Positions 42,227 through 42,246 of a stretch of DNA of 42,246 nt are shown here, in pieces. The stretch covers positions 1 through 42,246 of the forward strand of contig NZ_CALHHX010000191.1 of assembly GCF_938030685.1 (NCBI RefSeq), read 5' to 3'. Position numbers and translations under genes: made by a program. The notes under the pieces are model-generated. The model was not told where the DNA came from and did no database searches. It saw nothing but the letters and a program-made list of their open reading frames with translations. Source of the stretch: an uncultured Campylobacter sp. (lineage in GTDB: Bacteria; Campylobacterota; Campylobacteria; Campylobacterales; Campylobacteraceae). Position 1 is the first letter of the stretch. Each line of letters begins with the position of its first letter.

Positions 42227-42246
42227 ATTCTATCCCCCCCCCCCCC
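42227..42246 (-). promoter_or_regulatory. Putative promoter with a poly-G tract abutting the -10 box
   Basis: Read on the minus strand, at least 13 G (42234-42246, running off the window edge) are followed by A and then TAGAAT (42227-42232), a good -10 hexamer. The start codon at 42197 lies 29 bp downstream. The homopolymer would fill the spacer upstream of the -10 box. The window ends inside the tract, so its true length is unknown and it may be an assembly break. Confidence 0.5.
42234..42246 (+). repeat. Poly-C tract (at least 13) at window edge
   Basis: Thirteen consecutive C close the window. Tracts of this kind are slippage-prone contingency elements in Campylobacter and also a frequent cause of contig ends. 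Confidence 0.9.

Noticed and set aside
1..42246. CRISPR arrays, insertion sequences, prophage or integrase genes
   Set aside because: I saw no regularly spaced direct repeats with unique spacers, no transposase or recombinase motifs and no attachment-site duplication of the tRNA-Leu 3' end.

Overview
The window is chromosomal DNA from an epsilonproteobacterium, almost certainly a Campylobacter with unusually high GC content for the genus. An oral, possibly aflagellate species such as C. gracilis is my best guess, but this is inference. The genus assignment rests on gene neighbourhoods remembered from C. jejuni: pyrD / M16 protease / dapA / SDR reductase; pycA / small protein / bpt close to ftsW and murG; lptB-tsaE-S4 divergent from argG-rplI-hslV-hslU-era; and the cts transformation genes. 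Extended -10 promoters (TGnTAWAAT-like) and AAGGA ribosome binding sites also fit.

Layout. Positions 1-582 are non-coding filler. Positions 583-7198 (minus) are a tightly overlapping operon pyrD > M16 protease > dapA > fabL-like > pgsA, followed by an orphan 334-aa gene. Positions 7554-11895 (minus) carry an ArsS-type histidine kinase > c-type cytochrome > hemL > AtpZ-like > a four-helix membrane protein. The response regulator (12379-13056, minus) precedes the kinase across a 483-bp gap. Positions 13383-16407 (plus) hold hup, tRNA-Leu(CAA), pycA, a small conserved protein and bpt. A lone secreted beta-propeller gene (17038-17856, minus) lies between two non-coding stretches. Positions 18632-19983 (minus) are S4 > tsaE > lptB, divergent from argG, rplI, hslV, hslU and era (20072-25159, plus).

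Positions 25222-34663 (plus) are a nine-gene operon for a type IV pilus / type II secretion-like machine. It contains a PilM-PilN (GspL/MshI-like) protein, PilO-, PilP- and secretin-type proteins, an ExeA/MshM ATPase, a TPR (MshN-like) protein, an unknown secreted protein, a GspE/MshE ATPase and a GspF/MshG platform. The order is colinear with the MSHA pilus locus I-J-K-L-M-N-E-G. The genes correspond to the cts natural-transformation genes of C. jejuni, but no pilin or prepilin peptidase is present. A strong promoter at the end of era and a strong terminator after ctsF delimit the operon. ftsK (apparently starting at ATA), ftsW and murG follow on the plus strand, separated by a 1.5-kb non-coding block. 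The window ends with a cysteine-rich Sel1 protein and a small membrane protein (both minus, AT-rich), then a run of 13 C residues at the window edge.

The most unusual global property is inflated intergenic DNA. It is a mosaic of the palindrome AAATTTTAAAATTT and GAAATT(T/C) motifs mixed with GC-rich pieces, inserted even inside normally compact operons. Similar motif-laden DNA appears in frame as long disordered segments of PyrD, the four-helix membrane protein and FtsK. Other points of note are the non-canonical ftsK start, a homopolymer tract abutting a -10 box, and the absence of rpoN next to lptB.
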